NCBI GenBank assembly: GCA_947044405.1
Contig: CAMRHE010000017.1
Span: 10,756,001-10,820,000, forward strand
Source: Leptodactylus fallax
Taxonomy: Eukaryota > Chordata > Amphibia > Anura > Leptodactylidae
Direction: 5' to 3'
Length of the DNA stretch: 64,000 bases
In this document: piece by piece, positions 1-11,154 of the stretch
Layout: every line of letters starts with the position of its first letter
Position numbering within the stretch: position 1 is the stretch's first letter
Translations under genes and position numbers: made by a program
Notes under the pieces: model-generated
Seen by the model: only the letters and a program-made list of their open reading frames with translations
Database searches by the model: none
Told to the model about the DNA's origin: nothing

Positions 1-52
1 GTGCTGTTTGCGGAAGAAACCATGTTTTCCTAATCCTGTACAACCCCTTTAA
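1..52. repeat. R1 short interspersed element, truncated end
   Basis: The stretch ends in TGTACAACCCCTTTAA, the terminus shared by about ten other R1 copies in this window (complement TTAAAGGGGTTGT). The rest of the element lies outside the window. R1 units are about 120-400 bp with inverted ends and no coding capacity, which fits a MITE; the superfamily was not determined. Confidence 0.6.
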
Positions 53-546
53 GAGTCACTTTGACCTCTACATAATTAGTAGGAAAGATTCTGTGGGAAA
101 GCAGTACAAGGACTGTGCTTGGTTGATAACATACGCCACGCATAAGAGTAGGGTGCTCTGAATTTGTGGTTCATGTCACACGGTCTTTGAAGATACTTTT
201 GGGTTGGGGACCGTAGTTCTATAACATTATGTATACATTAGCCTTCTAAGGAGCAGAAATATTTTTTCTTGGCAAAGTTCTTGGTTCCTCGTTATTATTT
301 AATTGGTTTTACCGCCTGACTTGTTTAGAGTCTACTATCTGTGTCTCGCTGTATCCGTGCACATCGTATGTTCTGTAGATCCTCTCATTAATGGCGTAAA
401 GTGATGACAGTTACCAGGAGACGGAATTTTAGGGGTCTCAGTCATCCCTACCCTGCTCACTACAGACAGGTTGCATACCTTCTGCCTCATCATTTTCTTG
501 ATATGAATGTAAAATGTATTTAGAGAAAATATTTGGAAGGAATTTA
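53..546. other. Unassigned, apparently single-copy DNA
   Basis: I see no coding exon, RNA gene, tandem array or recurrent repeat here. Stop codons are frequent in all frames. Confidence 0.5.
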
Positions 547-590
547 TTAAAGGGGTTCTCCAACCAGAAAAATAACAAAAAAATTGATGC
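547..590. repeat. R1 5' end fragment
   Basis: Starts TTAAAGGGGTTCTCCAACC, the R1 terminus, and is cut short where the R4 element begins. It looks like an R1 copy interrupted or truncated by R4. Confidence 0.5.
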
Positions 591-1100
591 CAATTTCGAC
601 AAATATTTGTGAGGTTTCAGCCCTCCAGTTAGTTTCGGGCTGGAAGTGCTATCATTATACTCTGAGGTCTCCTCAGATACAAGAGTATAGTAAGTGAAGG
701 CTCAAGGAAGGTGAGTAAAAATAACACATTTTTATAGTTACCTTGCTTCACCTCTCCTGGGTAACCCCACATCCTTCTCATGCCTCATCCGGCCTCTGGC
801 TGATGTCACGCATCCCTGGTGACTGCTGAGGTCCAATCACAGGCCTTAGCGGTGACCTTGAGGCACTTGACATCAGCCAGAGTCCAGAAGAGACCTGAAG
901 AGGAAGCCATGGGACCACCGGATGACTAGAAGAGGTGAGGCACAATGGCTATAACAGTTTGTTATTTTTGTTACCTCCTCTGGGCTTCCACTTGTGATAC
1001 CCTAGAGTCTGAAGAGACCCCACAGTATAATAGTGTTTTGTGGGCAGTGAACGTCAAAAGTTTCGGGCTCGGTATGAACCTGAAACTTTTGGAAAATTTG
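591..1100. repeat. R4 interspersed element, near-full copy
   Basis: R4 is the commonest large repeat in the window. Its order is a 'gaggttcagccc' end, a TATTATACTCTGGGGTCT box, a splice-donor-like AAGGTGAGTA, a central TGATGTCA-rich part in inverted orientation, a second AGACCCCAGAGTATAATA box, and a 'gggttcggccaaa' end. This copy has both boxes (near 651-690 and 1000-1035) and inverted CTGATGTC/GACATCAG segments (about 801 and 869). It has no open frame and looks non-autonomous. Confidence 0.7.
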
Positions 1101-1123
1101 TGTTGATAACTTTCTCCTTTTAA

Positions 1124-1214
1124 AAGCAATTTAGGATGAAATTTGGAGAAGATTTTGAGTTGGAATCTGCCTCAAAATCAGTTCCAAATTACTCCGTGTG
1201 AACAGGCCCTTATA
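1124..1214. repeat. Short dispersed repeat ending in GTGTGAACAGGCCCTTA
   Basis: The phrase around 'ggaatctgcctcaaaatc' followed by GTGTGAACAGGCCCTTA is familiar to me as an anuran dispersed repeat. There is no second copy in this window to confirm it, so the call rests on memory of the style. Confidence 0.35.
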
Positions 1215-2109
1215 CTTATCTGGTTCTTGCTGTTTCATGCCCTAAGGTAAGAAAGCTGGCAAAAAAACCCTAAATTGGCACTTGGATTTTCAGCTTTTGC
1301 CCAATGGATCACCTTAAACATGTGGTTGTGGCAAAGGCAGGGGTGAGAGTGGTCCATTGTGTGGCTTTTTCTCTACCTAGTAGATATCAGGGGCATGTCT
1401 GTGGGCCTATGTAGGGTCACTGTGTATGGCTATACAGGGTCTGGGCATATGTCAAGGCCTATCATTGGAAAACTTCAATTTGTAAAATGAGTGAATCACA
1501 TAATAACTGTACTTACTGGATTGAACACCAAGTTACATGTTATCATTTTCTTGCTCACAGAGGTACATTATGGCCCAATGGATATCTGAGTGCTGTACGC
1601 TGATCTGCTCAGGCTACTGTATGCAAATTCAAGAAATTAAATTTATTATCTTGTCAACATTGCAAAAGTCCGGAGTGTTCTGCAAAAATTGCACTTTACT
1701 TCACCGAGCCATCACTTGTGATATTCAGCAGTTATACATAAGTGGTTGTTTGTATTATAAAATTTGGAACTTACCCATTTATGACAAAAAGTCAAAAAAC
1801 AATGTAAAAGAGAAAAAGCGCAGCAAAACAGATGTTTGTGGGCAGCAAAATGAATGTATTAGCAAAATAAAAACAGATGGCATTGCATAAAGATGTGATG
1901 TGTTGCATAAATGGCATGAAAGGGAATAGATCACATACACTGCTACATTTTGTAGGGCGCAGCACTTAAAAACAACTACCAGATCCCTCATGACAATGAC
2001 AAATTCTATAGGGCACGTGTCAGCCTTTGGATTGCTTTAATTATTACCTGGATATACAATACTGTGCAAAAGTTGTTTAAAACTGCTACAATGTAAGAAC
2101 ACTTTCAGA
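1215..2109. other. Unassigned DNA
   Basis: The only notable item is a 117-codon open frame at 1537-1890 (+), preceded by a fair acceptor-like stretch (TTTTCTTGCTCACAG at about 1547-1561). The peptide matches nothing I know, has no domain, and the frame is low-complexity and lysine-rich at its end. I treat it as chance. Confidence 0.45.
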
Positions 2110-2229
2110 AATAGAAGGGTTAATAATTTATTTTTTGGCAGATACAGAATGAAGTGAATGAAGAAAAGAGAAAAGTAAATCCCATGAATATTTGGTGTGA
2201 CCTTTGCCCTTTGGAGGAGGAGTCCTGGA

Positions 2230-2456
2230 AGTGATTATCTGGCCCCCACAGATATAGCCCTGATCTCATCATCATCCAATCTGTCTGGGATGACATGAAG
2301 AGACAGAAGGATTGGAGCAAGCCTACATCCACAGAAGATCTGTGCTTAGTTCTCCAAGATGGAGGCGGGAACAACCTACCTGCCGAATTCTGCCAAAAAC
2401 TGTCTGCAAGTACAGAGAAGAAGTGATGGAAGGCAAAGGGCAAAGGTCATACCAAA
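2230..2456 (+). pseudogene. Tc1-like transposase, C-terminal fragment (degenerate)
   Basis: In one + frame from about 2255 the translation runs SPDLIIIQSVWDDMKRQ, then KPTSTEDLCLVLQDG, then NNLPAEFCQKLSAS. After a stop and a frame change it ends in GHTKY at about 2455. This is the C-terminal third of Tc1/mariner-superfamily DDE transposases, which cut and paste DNA at TA dinucleotides in the nucleus. The last catalytic acidic residue of that family (in the SPDLNPIE-type motif) is altered, since NPIE reads IIIQ here. The N-terminal DNA-binding part is missing and the frame is broken, so this is a dead relic. The upstream 2110-2229 sequence may belong to the same element. R4 begins directly after it. 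Confidence 0.75.
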
Positions 2457-2985
2457 TATTGATCTGGAAATGCTATTATTATATTCTGGGGTCTCTTCAG
2501 AGTTCAGAATATAATAATCAGAAGTCCAGGTGAGGTGCGGAAAAATAATAAACTCATACACTCCCTCACCTCTGCTGGGCTCGAATGTCCATTTCAGGAC
2601 ATTTAGCATCTTCCTAAGGACCACTGAGGCCTATTATGGGGCCTCAGAGGTCAACTGGGGTGCGTGTCGACATCATGATACTTTGATTAAAGCATCATGA
2701 CGTCATCACGCCCCATGTGACCACTGAGACCCAGGATATCCGGAGGCCCAGGACATCACCTAGGAGGATGGAAGAGACCTGAAGACACCATAAGATGTCT
2801 GGTAATCAACACCAGACGCCACAAGGTAGCTCAGGATTAGTGAGGAAAGGTGAGTAGGACTGTTTATTATTTTTACACACCTCTTCTGGGCCTCCAAATA
2901 TTCTACACTAGAGTTAGAAAAGACCCCAGAGAATAATAGTGACTTGTGGGTGGTGAACACCCAAAATTGCCAGATTGTGAAGTAA
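2457..2985. repeat. R4 interspersed element, copy 2
   Basis: Contains the TATTATATTCTGGGGTCTC box near 2474, the CTCACCTCTGCTGGGC and GGAAAGGTGAGTAGGA segments, paired CATGACGTCATC-type central sequences, and the AGACCCCAGAGAATAATAG box near 2921. Order and spacing match the other R4 copies. It directly abuts the Tc1 relic. Confidence 0.7.
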
Positions 2986-4249
2986 CATGATCTCAACTTA
3001 TTACACCCAGTTGCCCATTTCTTTATGCATTTTTTAAGAAAAATAACTAGAAAAGATGCTCCAGAATTGTTACAAGACAAGTTACAAAAGGTGACAAGTC
3101 CTCTTTACCTACAGCTTGAGTTACAGAGTGTAACATAATTCCTCCTCCTCCCGTCTGACAACATCTTTTATATACGGAAGGGGCAGACGCATCCCCCTCC
3201 TCCGTCTCCTCTGATCCATGTCTTTGGTTCCTATGTTAATGAAATTGAACTTTTTGACCTCAGTTTCGTCTAACTTCTTGGTGTTGGTTTACAACAAAGC
3301 CATAAGTGCTATAAAGGTGGATTCATTTTCATCTGTACCCCAACCTATCCCTGGCAGACTTCCTACTTTTTAACAATTTTCCAATATAAGACAACCCCAT
3401 TAATTGTATGTAATCATTTTGGTACTATAGACAAAAAGATTAATGCTACAAAGGGTCATCAATGGTCATACCGTACAAGTGGGACGCCTTTGGGCCATCT
3501 TAGACCTGTATGATTAATACTAACCTATAGAAGATGGGATGAGTAAAAGTCATGAGGTTAAGTGAACTTAGCTCATAAGTATATCATGTCAAGGTCTTGC
3601 CAAGTTTGCTGTATCCAAGTAATGATCGGGCACGATTCCAAAAAGTTCCTCAGCAAACTTTCCTATGAAATAAGCCTTCAACAACCTATGCAATTAATGA
3701 GAACATTTTTCCTCTCATGTCTTATCTCCATATATTTATCTCAGCTCCAGTTGGAGATAACAAGTAATCTCTGTGCTAAATTTATAGAGCTCTGAGAAAT
3801 TTCAATATTTCTAAATAAAAAGATGTTATAGAAAAATGTTAAAAGCAGCGCCTTTCTGAAGTATATCAACACCTCAATCCCACGTGCTGTTTGGCTGAAA
3901 GTAAAATGCATTAAAATTCACAGAAAACCACAATGTTTTGTTTTGTCAAAAGAAGCTAAAGTTTTTGTAAATCTACTTTAATTAAAGGACAATTCCACCT
4001 CGAAATTCAAGAAGTGGAGGAGATACTAAGCTGGACAAACACTTTGTCCAACAGCTATTCCTCCTGATGCCCACATACACATGCACATTGGGCTTGTCCT
4101 AAGTCAGCAAATTGGTTAGCAACAAATTAGGTTTGTTATGAATTTTCCCAAAATTTGGGGTTTGGCTGAACATTAATTGGTCCCATCAAAATTTAAGGTT
4201 TTGAATTAACTTAATCTTATTAGACTGATGTAAATTCCTTGTATATAGA
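2986..4249. other. Unassigned DNA
   Basis: No recognisable gene or recurrent repeat. Open frames here (such as 3562-3795) are short, lack splice or initiation context and resemble nothing known. A TTAATTAAAGGACAATTCC stretch near 3980 could be an eroded R1 end. Confidence 0.45.
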
Positions 4250-4261
4250 TGTGTATGGCCA

Positions 4262-4560
4262 AAACTCAGCAAAGCTGGTTATCCACAGGATAGGTCCTCT
4301 GTATCCGATTGGTTGGTTGGGGTCCGACATCAGATGTTTTGGCTGTTGGACGCCATATATGAGGTATACAGCTGGAAGCAGCTCTGCCCCTATGCAAAGG
4401 AATGGGTGTAGAGCAAAGGTTCCAGACGCCATCACTAAAGTATAGAGACAGGATACTGTATGCAGTGTACAGAGCTCCGTACACTGTAGTGGTGGTGTCA
4501 AGAACTGAAGCTCTGCTCCCATTCACCTGAGTAAGAGCAGAGTTGCTTCTGGATGTATAC
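4262..4560. repeat. R2 interspersed element
   Basis: R2 elements carry a 'tatccacaggataggt' or 'gacctatcctaagaataggtc' hairpin, a 'ttggttggggtccgac' segment, and CCATTCA(N)TGAATGG-type pairs in the middle. This copy has the hairpin at about 4280 and the 'ggggtccgacatcagatg' segment at about 4319. It is non-coding; the overlapping open frames on both strands are by-products of its palindromic make-up. Confidence 0.55.
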
Positions 4561-5800
4561 CTTGTATATGGCTTCCAGTGACTGGAACAGTCGAATCTGG
4601 TTCTGATGACCTATTCCGTGGATCCCACTTTGCTGGGTCATGGACAATCTCTTTAACTCTTGATTCAGTTTTAGCACTGCAATATGAAATCCTACTAAGT
4701 AAGAACAAGAAAATGGTAAAAAGTGACAACCACTCCGTGCACCATTCTATGGTACATTGAGTAGTTGTCAGTTCCCTAACCTCACCCTACCCAGGACATT
4801 TTCAAGGTCTTATTAAAGAATTTAGTTGAACAATTTTCTAAATTGTACCAAGGTACTAAATGTGGATTATAAAAAAACTTGAGGGGGTCAGGATGCGTAC
4901 TTTGTCTTATTGAAGAGATCGCCATATCAATGTAGGAAGATTTGTAAGCCATGTATGCTCCCTAGGAGTTATGGGAAAAGGTATGTAAAGAACTATCCCA
5001 ATTGGGAAAGCTATGCCTCGAGAGCCACTTTTTGGACGGTCGCTCACTATAAGTCAATAACTGTCTGTGGTTGGGTGTACTTTCCTTTTTGGCTTGTCTT
5101 ATGTCTCCAGTCATATTTCAAGGTATCTTTGAAAGTTGGATATTGATTGATAAGGAACTATCAATGGTGCTAGCACGGGTCTTAATGGCTGCTATATTGG
5201 TTGTTATCTAGTTTTTCCAGGGATCTGACAGATAAGGACGACTCAAGGATATATATTTAGTGGTGATTTCTTCTACCGTAGGGAAATCTGCTAGTCATTG
5301 GCGAATTATGTACTGAGAAGGTGGCGGTTGACATCCCATTTTGGAAAAGAACCAAGTAAGTGATGTAGACTATTGCGTTACTTTAATGTACAGATGGAAC
5401 AGACTTTGCAGCGACATTTAGCTAAGTAGCTTACAATTAGCCAGATCATTATCATAGTCTTTTCCTTTAAACTCGCTGAATGTAGTCGTGACAAGCTACA
5501 AAATCATGTAAAACTACAGCAAAATCTGTTCCACATTTCTATTATCACTTTACAGAGTTTCTTTGAAAAGAGTCCATCGGAACAATTTACTTTGCTGGTT
5601 ATTTGCTCTTAATTTACTCCCTTTAAGTAGAAATTTCCTTAGCTATCAGATTTCAACATTTCAGCATAAAGGGCATGTCTACCTTTACTATCAGTTGTTA
5701 TAGCCCAGCGCTTCTAAAATAATAAAAAAATAAGACAACATTGTTGATATTCATGAGTTATAAAATTCTACTGTTTTGTGTACATAGCTCTTATGCAGAC
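4561..5800. other. Unassigned DNA
   Basis: No exon, RNA gene or array seen. There are short AT-rich runs only. Confidence 0.45.
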
Positions 5801-5979
5801 CTATGCATCTCCATGGTTACAGACTACAAGCATTGTGTAGTGTGATGCTGCAGTGTTACAGCCTTCCATATGTCTCCACTTTCTAACTTGTTGAGTGTGG
5901 GGAAGTGGAAACTGAAGTATGACTCCAGGATCAGACTACACATGGTTTGTGTGTAGTCTGTAACCATGGAAATACATAG
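5801..5979. repeat. Palindromic MITE-like element
   Basis: The arms are inverted copies. CTATGCATCTCCATGGTTAC with AGACTACA at 5801-5828 pairs with the complement of TGTAGTCTGTAACCATGG...CATAG at 5952-5979. The loop is about 120 bp and has no coding capacity. It is a foldback element of unknown family, seen once here. Confidence 0.6.
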
Positions 5980-6150
5980 TTTAAAAAGGAGTTATAAGCA
6001 CATGGTAGAAGATTTTTAGCTTAACTTTGCAAAAAGTTGAAAGTGAGGGATTGTCTTGAAAAATGGGTAATAAAGGTTGCAAAACTTAAGCAAATATGGA
6101 GGTTCTTGGAGATTTTATGGATATTTGTTTGTGGATAAGAGACAGAGATT
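5980..6150. other. Unassigned spacer
   Basis: Short AT-rich spacer between two repeat elements; nothing recognised. Confidence 0.4.
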
Positions 6151-6463
6151 AAAAGGGTTGTCCAAACTCAGGGATGGGTCAATTTTCCCTCATGTGCCAG
6201 GGCTTGCCACTCTGGAAGCTGAAAGGTTCACATGACCTGTGAGATCAGAATAGACTGAATGGTCTCAGCCATTGCTGTAGACGGACTGGTGATGTCACTC
6301 ACACACATATTGGTTCCTTGCCAGTCATGTGAGCAAGCCCCAGCACATGAGGGAAAAGGGACAAAGGACAATAGACCGCCGGGAATAGGTATGTCTTTTT
6401 TTGTTTTACAACCACTTTGGCCACCCCTGGGTATGCCCCAAATCCTGAACAACCCCTTTAATT
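6151..6463. repeat. R1 element, full-length copy
   Basis: Begins TTAAAAGGGTTGTCCAAAC and ends TCCTGAACAACCCCTTTAA, so the two ends are inverted repeats. The interior has a paired CACATGACCTGTGA / GTCATGTGAGCAAG set and a GTGATGTCACTCA box at about 6290. The 98-codon and 90-codon frames that overlap it are not genes. It fits a non-autonomous DNA transposon. Confidence 0.7.
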
Positions 6464-7064
6464 CTTTCCAGCTAAATGGGGATTCAGATATTTGCAGCAT
6501 AGATAGTACTGACAGGTACAGAGACGCAAGCCTACCCCTGCAATATGGATTATAATGGGTATGTTCAACTAGGGATGAAAAAGGTATAAAAATATACTGA
6601 AAATAATGAGGTCTAACACTGAAAAGAATCTTTTAGGAAAAGGAAATATAATACTTGATATTCAGTGAATGAGAACTTCACCCAAAGTTCATTGCACTAG
6701 AATTTACTTTTCAGCTGTCCAACATCCATCATTAAAATTAAAAAAAAAGTTTGGTCCTGGACTAATAACTTATAGATTGCACATTACATCCAGAATCGCC
6801 TGTGGCTTACTTAGCCATTCTTAGGCATCTGTAGAATTTTGTGTTTGAAGGATTTTGGTTTATCTTGGCCCCAGGACCCTATGAATGTAGGTTAATATCT
6901 GAATCTGTGTACTGCTGGGAGATTTGTAAAAACACCGCGCAAAATCCACTTGGAGGAATGTTTAGGTTTTAGTTTAAAGTGAACCTCCCCTTATATAACT
7001 TTATCGATATATTAATTATATTCACGCACATGTATGACCAGCTCTTCATTCATTCTCCACCTTT
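6464..7064. other. Unassigned DNA
   Basis: AT-rich; no gene, array or recurrent element recognised. Confidence 0.45.
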
Positions 7065-7410
7065 AAGGTATTCTCTGACAAAGACAACTTATCCCTTGTA
7101 CACTGGACCATTGGGTTCTGCATTGATCACGAGAGCGGTGGACCCTTCTACCCCATTGAATGTGCTGTGGCTTCATTCATTTGTATGTGGCTGCCATCGA
7201 CAGCCAAGTAGAGTGCTTGACTACTGTGTCTCCAGCAGTCCCATAGACCAGTGTACCTATGACCATCACTCCATTCATATGGGAATACAATGGACTCCCA
7301 TTTTTATAATTTGTAAGGATCCCAATGGTTATCTTCCTTTCCCCACCTACGATCTACAACTCGTCCCTCTATCCTGTCTCTGTTGGAAAAAAACCCTTTA
7401 ATGTGATGGC
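7065..7410. repeat. R2-related interspersed element
   Basis: Carries 'gacaaagacaacttatccc', a 'ccattcatatgggaatacaatgg' palindromic middle and a terminal AAAAACCCTTTAA, which is the R1/R2 style. A 140-codon open frame (6979-7401) runs through it, but its peptide is just translated repeat. Confidence 0.5.
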
Positions 7411-7461
7411 CAGTTGACTGTTCAGGATGGGGTAATCCACCATTCTTGACATAGGTGTAAG

Positions 7462-7649
7462 TCCACGGTCAGCCTGGCCCACCAGAATACTAGAGGATCC
7501 TCAGGTGGACTCTGGCTCTAACACAGTAATGGTCCAGCATAAGACACCTAAATTTAAAGTGTACTATGATCTATTTCCTATGAGTTGTTGGAAGGTGAGC
7601 CCCAGAATAATTTTATCTGCTGTGCCCAATGAACCACAGTCCAACACTG
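7462..7649. repeat. R6 interspersed element (CAGTGT-ended)
   Basis: It aligns, in reverse orientation, with 28819-28977. Shared blocks include AATGGTCCAGCA, CTATTTCCTA and the terminus CCAACACTG. The left end is eroded. It is short and non-coding, probably a hAT-like MITE on the basis of its CAG...CTG ends (inference). Confidence 0.6.
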
Positions 7650-8708
7650 AATGGGACACACAGCTGGTAGACATTTATGGCATATCCTGTGACTACACCA
7701 TAAACATTGGTGATGTCCCATCTCCTTTGCTACTGGGTGGTGAGAACATGTGTAGGACTGTATACAAGGTGGTGAACAATGGGTCCACCAGTCAAGAAAT
7801 GGGCTCGAAAAGGTTAACATACACCAAGCCTTTATGGCTTGAGTGACCATCCCTGACACTGTAATGGAAGACCTTTTCATAACATTCCCCTTATGTACAC
7901 CACTACCATAAGGGATCAATATAAGTAAAAAATCCTAGAAATGTTTTCTCCATGGAAATATGTCCACCTTCTGTCATCGATCCCTCCACATTCTCACATG
8001 GCTGAACGGACAAAGATTTATTGTCATCCAGAGAAAATAAATAAAGCTCAAGCTCCAGCCTGTGTAACCTGTATAGTCAGCGACGTCCCATCACATCCAC
8101 TCACATCAGGACAAAGGCTGTCACTGATGTGAGGAGAACCTGACAGGACTGTTTGATATATTTCTGCACTGTATCAAATGTTTATTATTTTTTTTCCCTT
8201 AATATTGATGCAGTTGTGACAAGAGATGGCGATATGTGGAAAATATGTGAGCGGTGTGTAATGAAACAAACCTGTAAGGAAAGGAGACCACTTGTTGACC
8301 TTGGTGGAGCCATATCCAACTTGCTTTTCTTCTTTTGTTACCTAGGAGAGAGCGTTGTTTGAGTAACATCTCAAAGTGTCAAAATATTCCAAAAACATAT
8401 TAAAAGTTTGAAAGGTAGAAGCATTACTTGTTCCAAGAACGTCCACACATTGAACCACCCAGTTAATCACTCTAGGGAAGGAATATGCTGAGGTCAAGGA
8501 GAAATTTCACTTTTGTGTGACGTGGCAGCAAATATTGCCCATTTTCTTAGGAGAAACCATTGGCAAGGGCTAATGATGGAGATTCCAGGTAGTAGACATA
8601 GGTGGTGGCTGAGAAGGATGGCGCCGAACGCTGAAATGAGGTCTGTTTAGTCCACCATAGAAGATGATTCTGAGTGTGTATCCTCCTTGCGGCAGAATAA
8701 GAATTTAT
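7650..8708. other. Unassigned DNA
   Basis: Open frames at 7505-7846, 7941-8132 and 8153-8362 have no recognisable domains and no splice context. I see no gene. Confidence 0.45.
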
Positions 8709-8972
8709 TACGCTAGGTTTACACTAGGCTTGGCTTTCCGTTCTTCGGATCCACTTGGGGACCAGAAGAATGGAAACCTAATCCACTTAAAAAGTGGTTA
8801 CCCGCGGAAATCCGCGGTACCCATAGACTATAAAGGGGTCCCCTGGGTATAATGCCCGAAAAATGCAGAGAGAAAAGTCCTGCTTGCAGAACTTTTCTCT
8901 CCACATTTTTCAAGCAGAATGGGGGACGGAAACCCCTAACGGAGACCGAGCGCTGGTGTGGACCTAGCCTTA
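8709..8972. repeat. R3 interspersed element with internal hairpin
   Basis: The ends are inverted: ACGCTAGGTTTACACTAG at the left and GTGTGGACCTAGCCTTA at the right. The interior has GGAAACC...GGTTTCC-type pairing and a hairpin on GAGAGAAAAGT / ACTTTTCTCTC at about 8868-8901. A CCGCGGAAATCCGCGG palindrome sits at about 8803. It is non-coding and MITE-like. A partial second copy lies at 17043-17200. Confidence 0.7.
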
Positions 8973-8984
8973 ATAGTTTATTTT

Positions 8985-9232
8985 TGTGAATTAACAAAAT
9001 TAGGTAAATTAACAAAACCGAAATCTAAATCAGATCAATATTTGGTGTGAGCAACTTTTGCCTTCAACATAGTTTTTGAAGGAACTTTTGCACAATATCT
9101 GTGTGTGGTCTGGCGGCAGATCAAACTACCCAGATAGTCATGGCTCACGTTTATTTCGGAACATGTATTTGTACTGTCTGAACATGTGCTTAGGAGGATG
9201 GATATTTTTAAACTTTTTTGTGAAAATAACAA
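8985..9232 (-). pseudogene. Tc1-like transposase C-terminus relic
   Basis: Read on the minus strand, the frame ending near 9038 closes with VPSKTMLKAKVAHTKY and a stop. That is the characteristic last segment of Tc1-like transposases (compare the GHTKY end of the 2.2 kb relic). Upstream of it the frame cannot be aligned to the family, so only the terminal 30-40 codons are credible. The AT-rich 8985-9035 stretch would be the element's untranslated end. Confidence 0.6.
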
Positions 9233-9239
9233 ATTTCAC

Positions 9240-9840
9240 TTTTATCTCTGTGCAACATCTGACTTTGCCATCTCCTCTTGCAACATTTTATCTAATTTAA
9301 GCCAGTTATCAGGAACGGTCATAAAGTACCAGCATTACTGGAAAAGCATTTAACAGCACATTGAATGTTCCCTCGCAGATCCGTTCATTGAAAAGCGATG
9401 ATCCGAGCTCATAAAAAGGGCCGCCTGCCACAAATGAAGATGGCTTGATTGGACTGTGCCGCCGATTGAGGAAATACAGGGCAGGAAATGAGGGGACTTT
9501 GCAAAACTTTAAATGGGGAAGGGAAGTGTCGAACAGCCTGCGAGATTATGTATGAAGAGGAATGTGGAAGAGATTTTTCCTGTTGCATAATAAGGGGTCG
9601 CGGGAAATTATTCTCGTGCCAAGTCTGAGGATAGTCATTAGATAAAAGTGTTAGAGTCCCAAAGAAATTTAGATTTAGCTGAAAATGATGTCCTTATAAT
9701 GTAACCGTGATTGCATATTGTGCAATGGCTTCTGATGAGACATTCAAGAACACAACTATATTATAATTTACATTGTGAATATAAAGAGTTCAAGACTAAT
9801 GGAGCCCTGGGGTCATATACTAATTACTGTAACACCATAT
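9240..9840. other. Single-copy-looking segment, possible conserved non-coding element
   Basis: No repeat family or coding frame. About 9370-9600 is unusually even in composition, has several CpGs and an A/T-rich homeobox-type flavour, and lacks simple repeats. That is how conserved enhancers often look, but conservation cannot be judged from one sequence. Confidence 0.3.
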
Positions 9841-10065
9841 TTAGGCCCCTATTACACTGGCCGATCCCAGGCAGGAAGAGCGCCAGTCGAAGAGAAACGT
9901 GAGAATTACACAGATTGATGCAAATGAATGGAGGAGGAAAATTGCTTCTGTGCGGCAGCACATCTCCGATTACAGGGGGTGATGTGCTGCAGAGCTGGGT
10001 CTATTATCCTGTGTTTGCTTGTTAGTCAGCCATTGAACACCACAAATGGGTCAATTATCGGCAAT
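9841..10065. repeat. R10 interspersed element
   Basis: Begins GGCCCCTATTACACTGGCCGATC and later has AATTATCGGCAATGAATG and GATCATCTGGTGATCAGAGATC. The same vocabulary (ATTAAACAGAGCAATTTAATCGG, AACGCTCATGC, CGATAAT) recurs at 34925-35115, so this is a dispersed family. It is non-coding. Confidence 0.5.
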
Positions 10066-10099
10066 GAATGCTCCTAGGATCATCTGGTGATCAGAGATC

Positions 10100-10622
10100 G
10101 GCAAACCGGTTCTTAATAAGCTTGGGTTCTTTACAAATTTTTCACAGATTTTAGGTTCAGCCCAATCTAAAATTTTGGGGGTTCTCCACCCATGAATCAT
10201 TATTATACTCTGGGGTCTCTTTCTTCACTCATCATATTCACTTGTGGCTTCCAGTGTTCCTTTCCAGGCATTTTCCAGCCTCCTATTGGGGGCTGTGATT
10301 GGGACTCATCAGTCACGTTGGGTATGTTGATGTCATGGCACTTGTGTTAAAATATCATGACGTTGATGTGCCACACATGATCCAATCTTAGGCTGGAAGA
10401 GGCTGAACGATGCCCTGCAAAGAACACAAGGGAGAACCTAAGAGAACTAGAAGAGGTGTAAGAAGGTGAGTATATTTCCCCTCCCCTGGGTATTTTCTTA
10501 TTATATTGTGGCATCTGAAGAAACCCCAAATGTCAGACCACAAAATGAGGGTTCGGCCAAATCTGAAATTATTGGGCAATTTGTCATGAACCCAGCTCGT
10601 AACGAACCGATTCACTCATCTC
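10100..10622. repeat. R4 interspersed element, copy 3
   Basis: Has the R4 ends ('ttgggttctttac...', 'gaaccgattcactcatctct'), the box CATTATTATACTCTGGGGTC at about 10198, central TGATGTCATG / CATGACGTTGA pair, donor-like AGAAGGTGAGTATAT at 10459, and the 'gaagaaaccccaaatgtcag' box. Most of the family order is kept. Confidence 0.7.
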
Positions 10623-11154
10623 TATTCACCTGACGATTGTTCCTACAAACACTCATTCCCAATAATTACTTTATTTGTGTCCCCTTCCAATCTAATATTC
10701 ATGACATATTCTAAGGATAAGTCATCGATATTTCAAAGGTATATATCACCTATACGTTTTTTACCAGAATCTCTAATCTGATTTTACTTTCTGATTTTAG
10801 ATTTTTTTCTATTTTCTGTACATATTTATGGAGGCAGCCATCTTACTTGAGCTCTTAACGTCATTTAGAGATATGCTTTAGAGCAGCCACATGGCCCATA
10901 GACACAATAGTCTGGAGATGTTTACTGAGGTCTATAGGAGAGTGTTGTGGGCATGCTCCATGACTTGTGCAGAGATCACAGTGAATGGAGAGGGGGGAGA
11001 AGAGCAGTGAATGGAGGTCCCTATGTCATCTATGCATGGATTGTAGCCCTGACTGTGCTAGTTAATAAAAATTGTCTTTATATCACCAGAAAATCTTAAA
11101 AATATGTGTAATGTAAAATATTTATTCAAGATAATAGATAGTTATCTGATGACA
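10623..11154. other. Unassigned DNA
   Basis: Nothing recognised apart from short purine runs (10986-11005). Confidence 0.4.

Noticed and set aside
1537..1890. 117-codon frame after an acceptor-like TTTTCTTGCTCACAG
   Set aside because: No family, Lys/Asn-rich low-complexity end and no donor before the stop; chance is more likely.
6151..6463. R1 as a piggyBac element because of its TTAA borders
   Set aside because: The terminal TTTAAAGGGG overlaps the presumed TTAA target, so element and target bases cannot be separated from these copies; left unclassified.
6979..7401. 140-codon + frame
   Set aside because: Lies within an R2-related palindromic repeat; no protein similarity.
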